A stretch of 13,696 nucleotides of DNA from Bacteroidota bacterium (GTDB lineage: Bacteria > Bacteroidota > Bacteroidia > Flavobacteriales > Weeksellaceae). The notes beneath the pieces are model-generated. The model did not search any database. It was not told the DNA's origin and saw only the letters and a list, made by a program, of their open reading frames with translations. Below, one piece after another: positions 7,428 to 13,696 of the stretch. How positions within the stretch are numbered: position 1 is the first letter of the stretch; each line of letters starts with the position of its first letter. The stretch is from contig JAEZYN010000097.1 in assembly GCA_023419095.1 (NCBI GenBank), forward strand, positions 1 through 13,696, in the 5' to 3' direction. A program made the translations under genes and the position numbers.

Positions 7428-8138
7428 TTAGGCAATCCGTTTCACAAAACGCAGTTTGTGTGTATGTTTATTAAGATCTTTATTAAAAATGCCAAGCGAA
7501 TCCAGCGTATCTATCCGTACTTTGCCATATGCATGAATGATTTTCTGATCTTCAAGCATCATCCCCACGTGTGTGATTTTGCCGTCCTGATCATCAAAAA
7601 ATGCCAGGTCGCCCGGTTCACTTTCTTCAATAAAATCGAGAACGGTACCAATTTCAGCCTGTTGATAGGCGTCGCGCGGCAAATTTAGATTATGGATTTT
7701 ATACACAAGCTGCGTAAATCCACTGCAGTCAATGCCAAAAAAACTGCGTCCACTCCAAAGATAAGGTACATTAAGAAATGATAACGCGGTTTCGCTGACC
7801 GTCAATAAAGGCTTTTGAATTTTTTCTACAAACTTTTGCGGCACTTCGCTGCCGGCCGATAGCAACATTTTACCTTCGGGCAAATCTGCAGATACAAAAT
7901 TTTCAGTTATAACAATCGTATCTGCATCTACTGCACTTGCGGAATCTGCCATCTGTATTTGCTTTGAATCTACCCAACCTTCATACTGATCGTAAACCAT
8001 CCGGATCCGCAAAAAGCTACCCAAATTCTCTAAAATCTCAACGCTTTCACCATAAAGCAACTGCGAAACCATTTCCGACTGATGCGAATTTTCCGCTCGC
8101 ATGGGCGCTACTGAAACGTTGCAAACCGCTCTTTTCAT
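7428..8138 (-). CDS. C40 family NlpC/P60 peptidase with SH3 domain
   Basis: Likely a gamma-D-glutamyl-L-diamino acid endopeptidase that cleaves murein peptides. The 236 residues comprise an N-terminal bacterial SH3-type region (about 3-62, ending YEGWVDSKQ), a linker, and a C-terminal NlpC/P60 domain (about 112-235). The catalytic cysteine is C138 in IDCSGF, the histidine H190 in THVGMM, and a third polar residue H202 in IHAYG; PYLWSG (125-130) precedes them as in the family. There is no signal peptide or lipobox, so the protein is predicted cytoplasmic, like the murein-peptide recycling enzymes YkfC and dipeptidyl-peptidase VI, rather than a secreted autolysin. That role is inferred from architecture. 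It starts 9 bases after the O-methyltransferase stop and is followed by waaA after 18 bases. Confidence 0.9.
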   Translation of the reverse strand: MKRAVCNVSVAPMRAENSHQSEMVSQLLYGESVEILENLGSFLRIRMVYDQYEGWVDSKQIQMADSASAVDADTIVITENFVSADLPEGKMLLSAGSEVPQKFVEKIQKPLLTVSETALSFLNVPYLWSGRSFFGIDCSGFTQLVYKIHNLNLPRDAYQQAEIGTVLDFIEESEPGDLAFFDDQDGKITHVGMMLEDQKIIHAYGKVRIDTLDSLGIFNKDLNKHTHKLRFVKRIA

Positions 8139-8147
8139 AGGCAGACC

Positions 8148-8795
8148 TTATACTTTCCGGATTAAATTTACCCCGTCACGCAAAGGTAAAATAAGATTTT
8201 CGAAATCGGTGTCAGCTGCTGCCAAATCGTTGAGTTCTTTAATTTTTTGGGTGGATTTCTGTTTCGGATTTTCGTCCAGAACCTTCCCGTACCAAAGCAC
8301 ATTATCAAACAGCACCACCGAACCGGAGCGCAATTTCGGCTTGATCAGATTAAAATATTCCACATAATTTTCTTTGTCTGCATCAATGAATACAAGATCG
8401 AAAATTTGGTCAGTTTCCTTAAGAAAATCCTTCGCATCCTGAATTTTGAAATCGATCTGTGCGGAAAATTGGCTTTCTTCAAAATATTTTCTCGGCAGAT
8501 ATTCAAGTTCTTTATTTAGATCAAGTGTGATGATCTTTCCTTCTTTGCTGAGACCTTCGGCGAGACACAGCGTCGCGTAACCGGTAAAAGTTCCGATTTC
8601 CAGAATAGTTTCAGGCCGCATCATTTTTGAAATGATGGTGAGCAGCCTACCCTGCTGGTAACCGGAAATCATGTGTGGCTGCGTGGTTTTCCGGTAAGTT
8701 TCCTTTCTCAGCCTTTTCAGGATATCGGGTTCCTGCGAAGCGTGGCTTTCTAAATAGCGGTCCATTTCAGGACAGTTTTCTTCAAAAAAACTCAT
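8148..8795 (-). CDS. SAM-dependent O-methyltransferase (class I, COMT-like)
   Basis: This 215-residue cytosolic enzyme belongs to the cation-dependent O-methyltransferase family (methyltransf_3). The SAM-binding motif I is ILEIGTFTGYATL (64-76), with the acidic end of motif II at LDLN (91-94). Metal and substrate residues appear as FIDADKENY (136-144) and FDNVLWYGKV (163-172), and the C-terminal LPLRDGVNLIRK (203-214) is a strong family signature. Relatives methylate catechol-like hydroxyls or small molecules, but the bacterial substrate is rarely known and cannot be read here. It is first in a compact operon with the NlpC/P60 peptidase and waaA. An exact TAnnTTTG box lies 17 bases upstream and a terminator of the preceding gene lies just beyond that, so the operon likely starts here. 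Confidence 0.93.
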   Translation of the reverse strand: MSFFEENCPEMDRYLESHASQEPDILKRLRKETYRKTTQPHMISGYQQGRLLTIISKMMRPETILEIGTFTGYATLCLAEGLSKEGKIITLDLNKELEYLPRKYFEESQFSAQIDFKIQDAKDFLKETDQIFDLVFIDADKENYVEYFNLIKPKLRSGSVVLFDNVLWYGKVLDENPKQKSTQKIKELNDLAAADTDFENLILPLRDGVNLIRKV

Positions 8796-8812
8796 TGGTT
8801 CTGTTTTTTTTT

Positions 8813-8820
8813 CAAATTTA
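8813..8820 (-). promoter_or_regulatory. -7 box of the O-methyltransferase/NlpC/waaA operon promoter
   Basis: On the minus strand this reads TAAATTTG, an exact TAnnTTTG match 17 bases before the ATG at 8795. It sits just downstream of the ompA-like gene's terminator, where a new promoter is needed. A TTTG further upstream (8836-8833) is only 12 bases away, too close for a standard -33 element. Confidence 0.5.
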
Positions 8821-8833
8821 AACCTTTAAAAAC

Positions 8834-8867
8834 AAAAAACGCCGCGCGGAATCAACCGTGCGACGCT
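8834..8867 (-). terminator. Rho-independent terminator of the OmpA-like gene
   Basis: A GC-rich stem of ten paired positions (8840-8849 with 8856-8865, one mismatch and one wobble when read on the minus strand) encloses a six-base loop and is followed on the minus strand by six T residues (8839-8834) and further T-rich sequence. It lies about 20 bases after the stop of the gene at 8888-9721. Four T residues on the other side give some terminator character on the plus strand as well. Confidence 0.85.
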
Positions 8868-8887
8868 TTTAATATATAAACTTTCTG

Positions 8888-9721
8888 TTATTTCACTGGC
8901 GCGATGTCCATCAGTTTCATGAATTCATCAAGTTTCGGCATGATGATGATTTCGGTTCTTCTGTTTTCGGCTCTGCCGCTCACCGATGCGTTTGTTGTTT
9001 TAGGATTGTACTCGCTACGTCCGCCGGCAGTGATTCTGGACGGATTCACGCCAAATCTTGTCTGAAGAATTCGGGCCATAGAAGTCGCTCTGAGTGCTGA
9101 CAGATCCCAGTTGTCTTTCGGCAAGTTTGCAGAATTCAACGGAACATTATCTGTGTTACCTTCGATGAGTACCGAATAAGTATCGTAATCGTTGATCACC
9201 TGAGCCACTTTACCCAGAACTTCCTGTGCGGCCGGCAAAACATTGTAATCACCGGTTCTGTAAAGCATTTTATCGGAAAGGGAAATCATCACTACACCTT
9301 TCAGCACTTTCACCTGTACATCGTTATCCGCGATGTTGTCCAGCGAGCGCTTAAGTTTGTTAGATAATGCCAGGTTCAGACTGTCGTTTTTCGCGTTGGT
9401 AGAGATCAGTTGTTTAATGTATTTGTTGGACGCGTTGATTTCGCCAATCAGCTTATCAATATTCGCGGAACCTTTGCCCGTGTTCGAAAGACAGGCATCT
9501 AGAGAAGATTTCAGCGCTTCGTTTTGATTCTTCAGCAGGTTATTTTCGCTGGTAAGACCCGCGTTTAAGGATTTAAGATCCTGAATTTCCCGCTGTCTTT
9601 CACCGATATTTGTAATACATTGGTTGTAATTTTCGTTCAAAGCATCAAACTGCTTCCTGCTTACACATGATGTCAGTGTGAGAGCCATCACCACAATGGC
9701 AAAAATTTTTCCTGTTCTCAT
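8888..9721 (-). CDS. OmpA/MotB-domain lipoprotein
   Basis: A 277-residue lipoprotein expected to tether the envelope to peptidoglycan. The signal peptide ends in the lipobox LTSC (16-19), giving lipidated C19. Residues about 25-75 and 90-130 form heptad-like coiled-coil regions rich in Asn, Leu and Lys. An OmpA-type peptidoglycan-binding domain follows (about 137-262): YRTGDYNVLPAAQEVLGKVA (154-173), EGNTDNVPL (187-195), DNWDLSALRATSMARIL (203-219) and ENRRTEIIIM (252-261). The aspartate of TD and the arginine of NRR are the usual diaminopimelate ligands. NWDLSALRA gives the domain a MotB-like flavour, but the lipobox and missing membrane helix argue against a stator role. The gene is alone on its transcript, with a promoter box 20 bases upstream and a terminator after the stop, and is divergent from tilS. 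Confidence 0.93.
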   Translation of the reverse strand: MRTGKIFAIVVMALTLTSCVSRKQFDALNENYNQCITNIGERQREIQDLKSLNAGLTSENNLLKNQNEALKSSLDACLSNTGKGSANIDKLIGEINASNKYIKQLISTNAKNDSLNLALSNKLKRSLDNIADNDVQVKVLKGVVMISLSDKMLYRTGDYNVLPAAQEVLGKVAQVINDYDTYSVLIEGNTDNVPLNSANLPKDNWDLSALRATSMARILQTRFGVNPSRITAGGRSEYNPKTTNASVSGRAENRRTEIIIMPKLDEFMKLMDIAPVK

Positions 9722-9741
9722 AAGTATATTTTTAATTGTTT

Positions 9742-9749
9742 CAAAAGTA
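9742..9749 (-). promoter_or_regulatory. -7 box of the OmpA-like gene promoter
   Basis: On the minus strand this reads TACTTTTG, an exact match to TAnnTTTG, ending 20 bases before the ATG at 9721. I see no good TTG at the -33 position. Confidence 0.6.
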
Positions 9750-9774
9750 GAGATTTCATTTTAAACGGAAGAAT

Positions 9775-9782
9775 TATCTTTG
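9775..9782 (+). promoter_or_regulatory. -7 box of the tilS-dsbD promoter
   Basis: TATCTTTG is an exact match to TAnnTTTG and ends 18 bases before the proposed TTG start of tilS at 9801. TTTC at 9754-9757, 17 bases upstream, could serve as a degenerate -33 element. It points away from the ompA-like promoter box 25 bases to its left. Confidence 0.6.
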
Positions 9783-9800
9783 CTAAATATTCCTTAAAAA

Positions 9801-11099
9801 TTGTTTACTGAAGCCACTTTACGCGAGAATCTGAACTATCTAGTGCCGGATGTCGAAAATTCGAGTTATCTTCTGGCTGTAAGCGGTGGCGCCGATTCTA
9901 TGGTGCTTTTAAATCTATTTCTGCGGGCAGGTTTTCAATTTCAGGTAGCGCATGTCAACTATAAACTGCGTGGCGCTGATTCTGACGCGGACCAAAGTTT
10001 AGTTGAAGATTTCTGTTTTAAAAACAAAATTCCCATACACATTTATGAAGTGTCGGAAAAAGACCAAAAGCCCGAAGGTTCCGTTCAGCTTTGGGCGCGG
10101 AATTTACGGTACGATTTCTTTAAAAAAATTCAGAACACACATCAGCTCGATTATCTTGTCACGGCTCATCACCTCAATGACCAGCTCGAAACTTTCCTGA
10201 TCAATCTTTCGCGCGCGGCCGGCCTGCAGGGACTTTCGGGCATTCCGGCGGATAAGGACGGCATCATCAGACCAATGCTTTCATTCACGAAAGATGAAAT
10301 TTATGCGTTTGCCGACACGCACCATATCGCTTACAGCGAAGATTTATCAAACCGTAAAAATGATTACCTGCGGAATTTCATCCGAAATGAAATAGCGCCT
10401 GCACTCATTAAAACCAATTCCAATTTTCTCCAGAATTTCGCAAAAAGCCTTTCAAATCTGCAGGGAACAGAAGAATTTGTAGCGCAACAAATTATTAAAA
10501 TTGAAAAGGAGATTTTTATAAATCGGAACGGTTTATTATTTATTGACAAAGGCAAACTGGTGAATGAAAGTGCATTTGTTCAGTTTGAAATCTTACGAAA
10601 ATTTGGCTTTGAAGCTGTGGAAGAAATCAACAAAATCATTACCGCACCAAAAGGAAAAGCTTTTCGTTCCGCATCCTTTATTTTGGAAGTTGAACGCGAT
10701 TTTTTAATTATTAAAGATTTAAATTTTAAAGAATTGCCGGTTTCAAATGAGATTATTATCGACCCGCAACTGGGTGATCGAATCATTGACCTTAAGCATT
10801 TCATTCAAAAAGATAAGGACCACGACAGCATCTCCTGGAAAATCGATCTTTCAAAAATTAATTTACCTCTAAAACTCCGAAAAAAAGAGGCGGGAGACAT
10901 CATTCATCCGGTCGGCATGAGCGGCAGTAAGAAAGTGTCCAAATTTTTTAAGGATGAAAAATTGCCTACCTTTGCGCAGCAAAATATTTGGCTCCTCAGC
11001 GACAGCAAAAACAATATTTTAGGTGTCGTTCCGCTGCGGCAGGACCGCCGTTTCGCTGCGGATGCAGATTGCCAAAATAAAATTCTGATTACCTTATAG
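9801..11099 (+). CDS. tilS: tRNA(Ile)-lysidine synthase
   Basis: Converts the wobble cytidine of the CAU anticodon of one tRNA-Ile to lysidine with ATP, changing both its codon reading (AUA) and its amino-acid identity; essential in most bacteria. The 432-residue protein has the ATP-binding PP-loop SGGADS (28-33), followed by HVNYKLRG (51-58), TAHHLNDQLET (121-131) and the DLSNRKNDYLRNFIRNE segment (181-197), all typical of TilS. The C-terminal TilS domain includes LRKKEAGDIIHPVGMSGSKK (359-378) and KFFKDEKLP (381-389). The start is TTG at 9801: an in-frame TAA at 9795-9797 blocks any earlier start, and the next ATG falls after the PP-loop. A promoter box sits 18 bases upstream. dsbD follows after 36 bases on the same strand. 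Confidence 0.95.
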   Translation: MFTEATLRENLNYLVPDVENSSYLLAVSGGADSMVLLNLFLRAGFQFQVAHVNYKLRGADSDADQSLVEDFCFKNKIPIHIYEVSEKDQKPEGSVQLWARNLRYDFFKKIQNTHQLDYLVTAHHLNDQLETFLINLSRAAGLQGLSGIPADKDGIIRPMLSFTKDEIYAFADTHHIAYSEDLSNRKNDYLRNFIRNEIAPALIKTNSNFLQNFAKSLSNLQGTEEFVAQQIIKIEKEIFINRNGLLFIDKGKLVNESAFVQFEILRKFGFEAVEEINKIITAPKGKAFRSASFILEVERDFLIIKDLNFKELPVSNEIIIDPQLGDRIIDLKHFIQKDKDHDSISWKIDLSKINLPLKLRKKEAGDIIHPVGMSGSKKVSKFFKDEKLPTFAQQNIWLLSDSKNNILGVVPLRQDRRFAADADCQNKILITL

Positions 11100-11135
11100 C
11101 AGGCCATTCCGCCTTACAAAAAAGCATTATCAATA

Positions 11136-13211
11136 ATGAAATTAAAGCATTTTTTAGTTCTCTCCTTATTATTTGTTACACAGATTTTTTCGGCACAAAT
11201 AAAAAATCCCGTAAAATTCAGCTATAGCGTAAATCCACTTCCAAACAATGAATATGAGGCTGTTCTCACAGCAACGATTGACAAAAACTGGAAGATTTAT
11301 TCTAAAGACCTGCCGCCGGATTCGGGAATTCCAACGGAGATGATCGTGCGTTCGAAGCAGGGCATCGAACTTGTCGGCGGTGTGGTGGAAGTGGGCAAAA
11401 AACACGATGAGTTTTCTGAAGCATTTGGTGTGCAAATCGTGTATTATGAAGACCGTGCGGTTTTCAAGCAGAAATTCAGACTTAAAAATAATGCCGCACC
11501 CTCTACGATCACTGCGGAAATTACATACATGACCTGTGATGACAGGATCTGTCTCGCGCCGAACACGCTGGAATTTGACCAAACTGTAAAGCCGGCCGCC
11601 GCTGCCGGGACTGTCGTAGAAGAAGAGGTCGCAGTTGAAGAAACGCAAGTTGCTGATTCCGCTGCCAGCATTTCGCCTGAAACTACTGTAGTTGCCGCAC
11701 CTCAAACCATCGCAGAAAACTCAAAAGATCTGAAAGTTGCGACAATCGATTTCCAAAATCCGCTTACAAACTGCGGTACGGAAGCACCGAAAAATTCCGA
11801 GAATTTCTGGACTTACCTGTTACTTGGATTTATCGGCGGGTTGATTGCGTTGCTTACGCCATGCGTTTTCCCGATGATTCCGCTCACCGTTTCGTTTTTC
11901 ACGAAGGGAACTTTAAACAAATCAAAAGGCAAACGCGATGCGATTATCTACGGATTTTTCATCCTGCTAATTTTTGTTTTGCTAAGTGTTCCTTTCCACA
12001 TTATTGATGGCATCGCGGGAAATATTTTTAATCAAATTTCAACAAGCGTCTGGCTTAATGTGGCTTTCTTCCTGATTTTCATCTTTTTCGCCGGTAGCTT
12101 CTTTGGCTATTACGACATTACATTACCAAGCTCGATTGCCAACCGTTCCTCGAAAGCAGAGGACGCGGGCGGCATCATCGGCATCTTTTTTATGGCGCTC
12201 ACGCTGGTTATCGTGTCATTTTCATGTACAGGACCAATTCTTGGAAGTTTACTTGGGAGCGCGGTCACCGGTTCAGCCGACGTCCCGATGCTTTTGACGC
12301 TCGCTCTTGCAGGTTTTGGTTTAAGTTGGGCAATTGTGTTCGGTCTCTTGGCACTTTTCCCGCAGGCACTCCAGAATCTGCCAAAATCTGGCGGCTGGAT
12401 GAATACTGTGAAAGTTGTTCTGGGCTTTATTGAACTCGCTTTGGCTTTGAAATTTTTGTCAAAAGCGGATCTTGTTTCCAAAACATTCTTCCTCAAAAGA
12501 GAACTGTTCATTGCGTTGTGGATTCTTATCGCAATTGGCTTGGTGCTTTATCTTTTCGGGAAAATCCGTTTTCCGCACGACGATAAAAGGCCAAAGATTT
12601 CGGTGACGCGAAAAGTAATTGGCTTCCTTGGCATCGGTTTCATCATTTATTTGGTTCAGGGATTAATTCCCGCTGACAGACCAAAACTTCAGCATTTGAG
12701 CGGGATTCTGCCGCCCATCAACGTGAGTTATCTGCATAATGAAGAAGACGGAATTCTCGGTATGCATCCATCTCACGACTATTTTGAAGCCATTGAACTC
12801 GCCAAAAAAGAAAACAAACCTTTATTGATCGACTTCACGGGTTATGGCTGCGAAAATTGCCGGAAAATGGAAGAATTTGTTTGGAGTGAACCGGATATCC
12901 TGCCGATTCTGCAAAACGATCTCGTGCTGGCTTCGCTTTACGTCGATGATAAAGAAGCACTGCCGGAAAACGAGCAGATTTCAATTGACATGGGCAACGG
13001 CCAACGCAAAAAAATTAAAACCATTGGTGATAAATGGAGTCTTTTCCAACAGATCAATTTTAATAACAATTCGCAGCCACACTATGTTTTGCTGATGCCG
13101 GACGGCAAGGTAATAAATACACCGGTGAGTGGTTATATGTCTAAAGAAGATTTCAAGGCATTTTTAACATGCGGAATTGAGTATTTTAAAAATGTAAAAA
13201 CTGCAGACTAA
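11136..13211 (+). CDS. dsbD: Thiol:disulfide interchange protein DsbD
   Basis: Carries electrons from cytoplasmic thioredoxin across the inner membrane to periplasmic thiol proteins. The 691 residues show a signal peptide (1-20), a periplasmic nDsbD-like domain (about 22-150) with the pair C134/C139 in YMTCDDRICLAP, an Ala/Glu/Val-rich linker (about 152-222), and a transmembrane domain (about 224-510). The latter holds the redox pair C243 in TPCVFPMIPLT and C364 in SFSCTGPILG. A C-terminal thioredoxin-like domain (about 545-685) has the CxxC active site C572/C575 in GYGCENCRKME. All three cysteine pairs needed for the relay are present, so it looks functional. It lies 36 bases after tilS with no terminator between, so it is probably on the same transcript. 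The CCDA branch of cytochrome c biogenesis proteins is related but lacks the end domains. Confidence 0.95.
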   Translation: MKLKHFLVLSLLFVTQIFSAQIKNPVKFSYSVNPLPNNEYEAVLTATIDKNWKIYSKDLPPDSGIPTEMIVRSKQGIELVGGVVEVGKKHDEFSEAFGVQIVYYEDRAVFKQKFRLKNNAAPSTITAEITYMTCDDRICLAPNTLEFDQTVKPAAAAGTVVEEEVAVEETQVADSAASISPETTVVAAPQTIAENSKDLKVATIDFQNPLTNCGTEAPKNSENFWTYLLLGFIGGLIALLTPCVFPMIPLTVSFFTKGTLNKSKGKRDAIIYGFFILLIFVLLSVPFHIIDGIAGNIFNQISTSVWLNVAFFLIFIFFAGSFFGYYDITLPSSIANRSSKAEDAGGIIGIFFMALTLVIVSFSCTGPILGSLLGSAVTGSADVPMLLTLALAGFGLSWAIVFGLLALFPQALQNLPKSGGWMNTVKVVLGFIELALALKFLSKADLVSKTFFLKRELFIALWILIAIGLVLYLFGKIRFPHDDKRPKISVTRKVIGFLGIGFIIYLVQGLIPADRPKLQHLSGILPPINVSYLHNEEDGILGMHPSHDYFEAIELAKKENKPLLIDFTGYGCENCRKMEEFVWSEPDILPILQNDLVLASLYVDDKEALPENEQISIDMGNGQRKKIKTIGDKWSLFQQINFNNNSQPHYVLLMPDGKVINTPVSGYMSKEDFKAFLTCGIEYFKNVKTAD

Positions 13212-13229
13212 AATTTATTTTCAGTACAT

Positions 13230-13262
13230 AAAAAAAGCGGAAAATCTCTTTCCGCTTTTTTT
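13230..13262. terminator. Bidirectional terminator between dsbD and the Spy-like gene
   Basis: A perfect GCGGAAA/TTTCCGC stem (13237-13243 with 13249-13255) with a five-base loop is flanked by seven A residues on the left and seven T residues on the right. It can therefore end transcription from dsbD on the plus strand and from the Spy-like gene on the minus strand. It lies 18 bases after the dsbD stop and 20 bases after the minus-strand stop. Confidence 0.93.
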
Positions 13263-13282
13263 GAATAAACAGTCAAACTGAA

Positions 13283-13687
13283 TTAATTTGCTGCTGGCAT
13301 TTTTCTCATTTGCATTTTACCTTTTCGCGCCTGCATTTTTGCCTTTTTATTAGCTTCCCATTTCTGGTATTGGGCCGGCGTAAGGATTTGTTTCATCTCA
13401 GCATTCATCTCATCATGCCTGGCTTTCATCTGTTCCATTTTGGCTTTTCTTTCGGCCTGCATCTGCGGAGCGGCTTGCTTTCTTTCAGCCATTCTTTTCT
13501 CCTGCAGTTCTTTTATTTTTGTCATCTGCGCATCTGAAAGCTGAAGTTCAGTTTGCATCGCTTTCATTTTCTCCTGTCTCTTCTGCTCCATCTGAGCCGG
13601 ATCTTTTTTCTGCATCATCGGCGACTGCTGTGCCATTGCGAATGCTCCTGTTGCGAGGAAGGCCGCGCTTAAAACTAACTTTTTCAT
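13283..13687 (-). CDS. Methionine-rich periplasmic protein, Spy/CpxP-like
   Basis: A 134-residue protein with a signal peptide (about 1-19, ending AFAMA, no lipobox cysteine), so it should be periplasmic. The mature part is almost entirely predicted amphipathic helix, very rich in Met, Lys, Gln and Ala; 18 of 134 residues are methionine and there is no cysteine. Two LTxxQ-like motifs, LSDAQ (50-54) and LTPAQ (102-106), flank a long charged helix. This is the arrangement of the Spy/CpxP family of ATP-independent periplasmic chaperones and stress sensors. Function is inferred from that resemblance; Met-rich relatives are sometimes tied to copper or zinc stress. Only nine bases of upstream sequence are present, so its promoter and operon partners are not visible. 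It is convergent with dsbD. Confidence 0.75.
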   Translation of the reverse strand: MKKLVLSAAFLATGAFAMAQQSPMMQKKDPAQMEQKRQEKMKAMQTELQLSDAQMTKIKELQEKRMAERKQAAPQMQAERKAKMEQMKARHDEMNAEMKQILTPAQYQKWEANKKAKMQARKGKMQMRKMPAAN

Positions 13688-13696
13688 TTTTTAAAT

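Noticed and set aside
10967..10974. TACCTTTG inside tilS as a possible internal promoter for dsbD.
   Set aside because: It lies in conserved TilS coding sequence about 160 bases before dsbD and has no clear -33 partner, so codon use explains it.
11169..11705. A 178-codon open frame on the minus strand inside dsbD, and similar long frames opposite leuS, waaA and tilS.
   Set aside because: They lie fully within well-supported genes, show no recognisable domains and have low-complexity composition typical of antisense shadows.

Overview
The window looks like an ordinary chromosomal stretch from a member of the Bacteroidota, class Flavobacteriia, most likely in the Chryseobacterium/Kaistella part of the Weeksellaceae. 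I infer this from the proteins (LeuRS with flavobacterial-type insertions, ExbB with an extra N-terminal membrane segment, a lipoprotein with an acidic run after the lipobox cysteine), from the lack of Shine-Dalgarno sequences, and from several TAnnTTTG promoter boxes of the Bacteroidota type. The genus is a judgement from memory of related proteins, not from a search.

Layout, left to right. Positions 1-4046 (minus strand): the first codons of exbD, then exbB, then leuS. Positions 4192-4716 (minus): a small lipocalin-like lipoprotein. Positions 4819-6182 (plus): a family 2 glycosyltransferase translationally coupled to a conserved helical protein of unknown function. Positions 6174-8795 (minus): a compact operon of a SAM O-methyltransferase, an NlpC/P60 cell-wall peptidase and the Kdo transferase waaA; its last gene overlaps the end of the plus-strand pair by 9 bases. 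Positions 8888-9721 (minus): a lipoprotein with an OmpA/MotB-type peptidoglycan-binding domain, ending in a strong terminator. Positions 9801-13211 (plus): tilS and dsbD, probably one transcript. Positions 13283-13687 (minus): a methionine-rich periplasmic Spy/CpxP-like protein, sharing a two-way terminator with dsbD.

Much of the content concerns the cell envelope: TonB energisation (exbB/exbD), lipid A glycosylation (waaA), glycan transfer (GT2), murein peptide cleavage (NlpC/P60), peptidoglycan tethering (OmpA-like), periplasmic thiol reduction (DsbD) and a periplasmic chaperone-like protein. Two genes serve translation (leuS, tilS). I see no RNA genes, insertion sequences, CRISPR arrays, phage genes or defence cassettes. 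All gene-free stretches are under 300 bases; the longest is 977-1232.

I did not find a convincing undescribed system. The points most worth a second look are the unknown helical protein coupled to the glycosyltransferase, the tail-to-tail overlap of two operons, and the promoter boxes lying only 15-20 bases from start codons.
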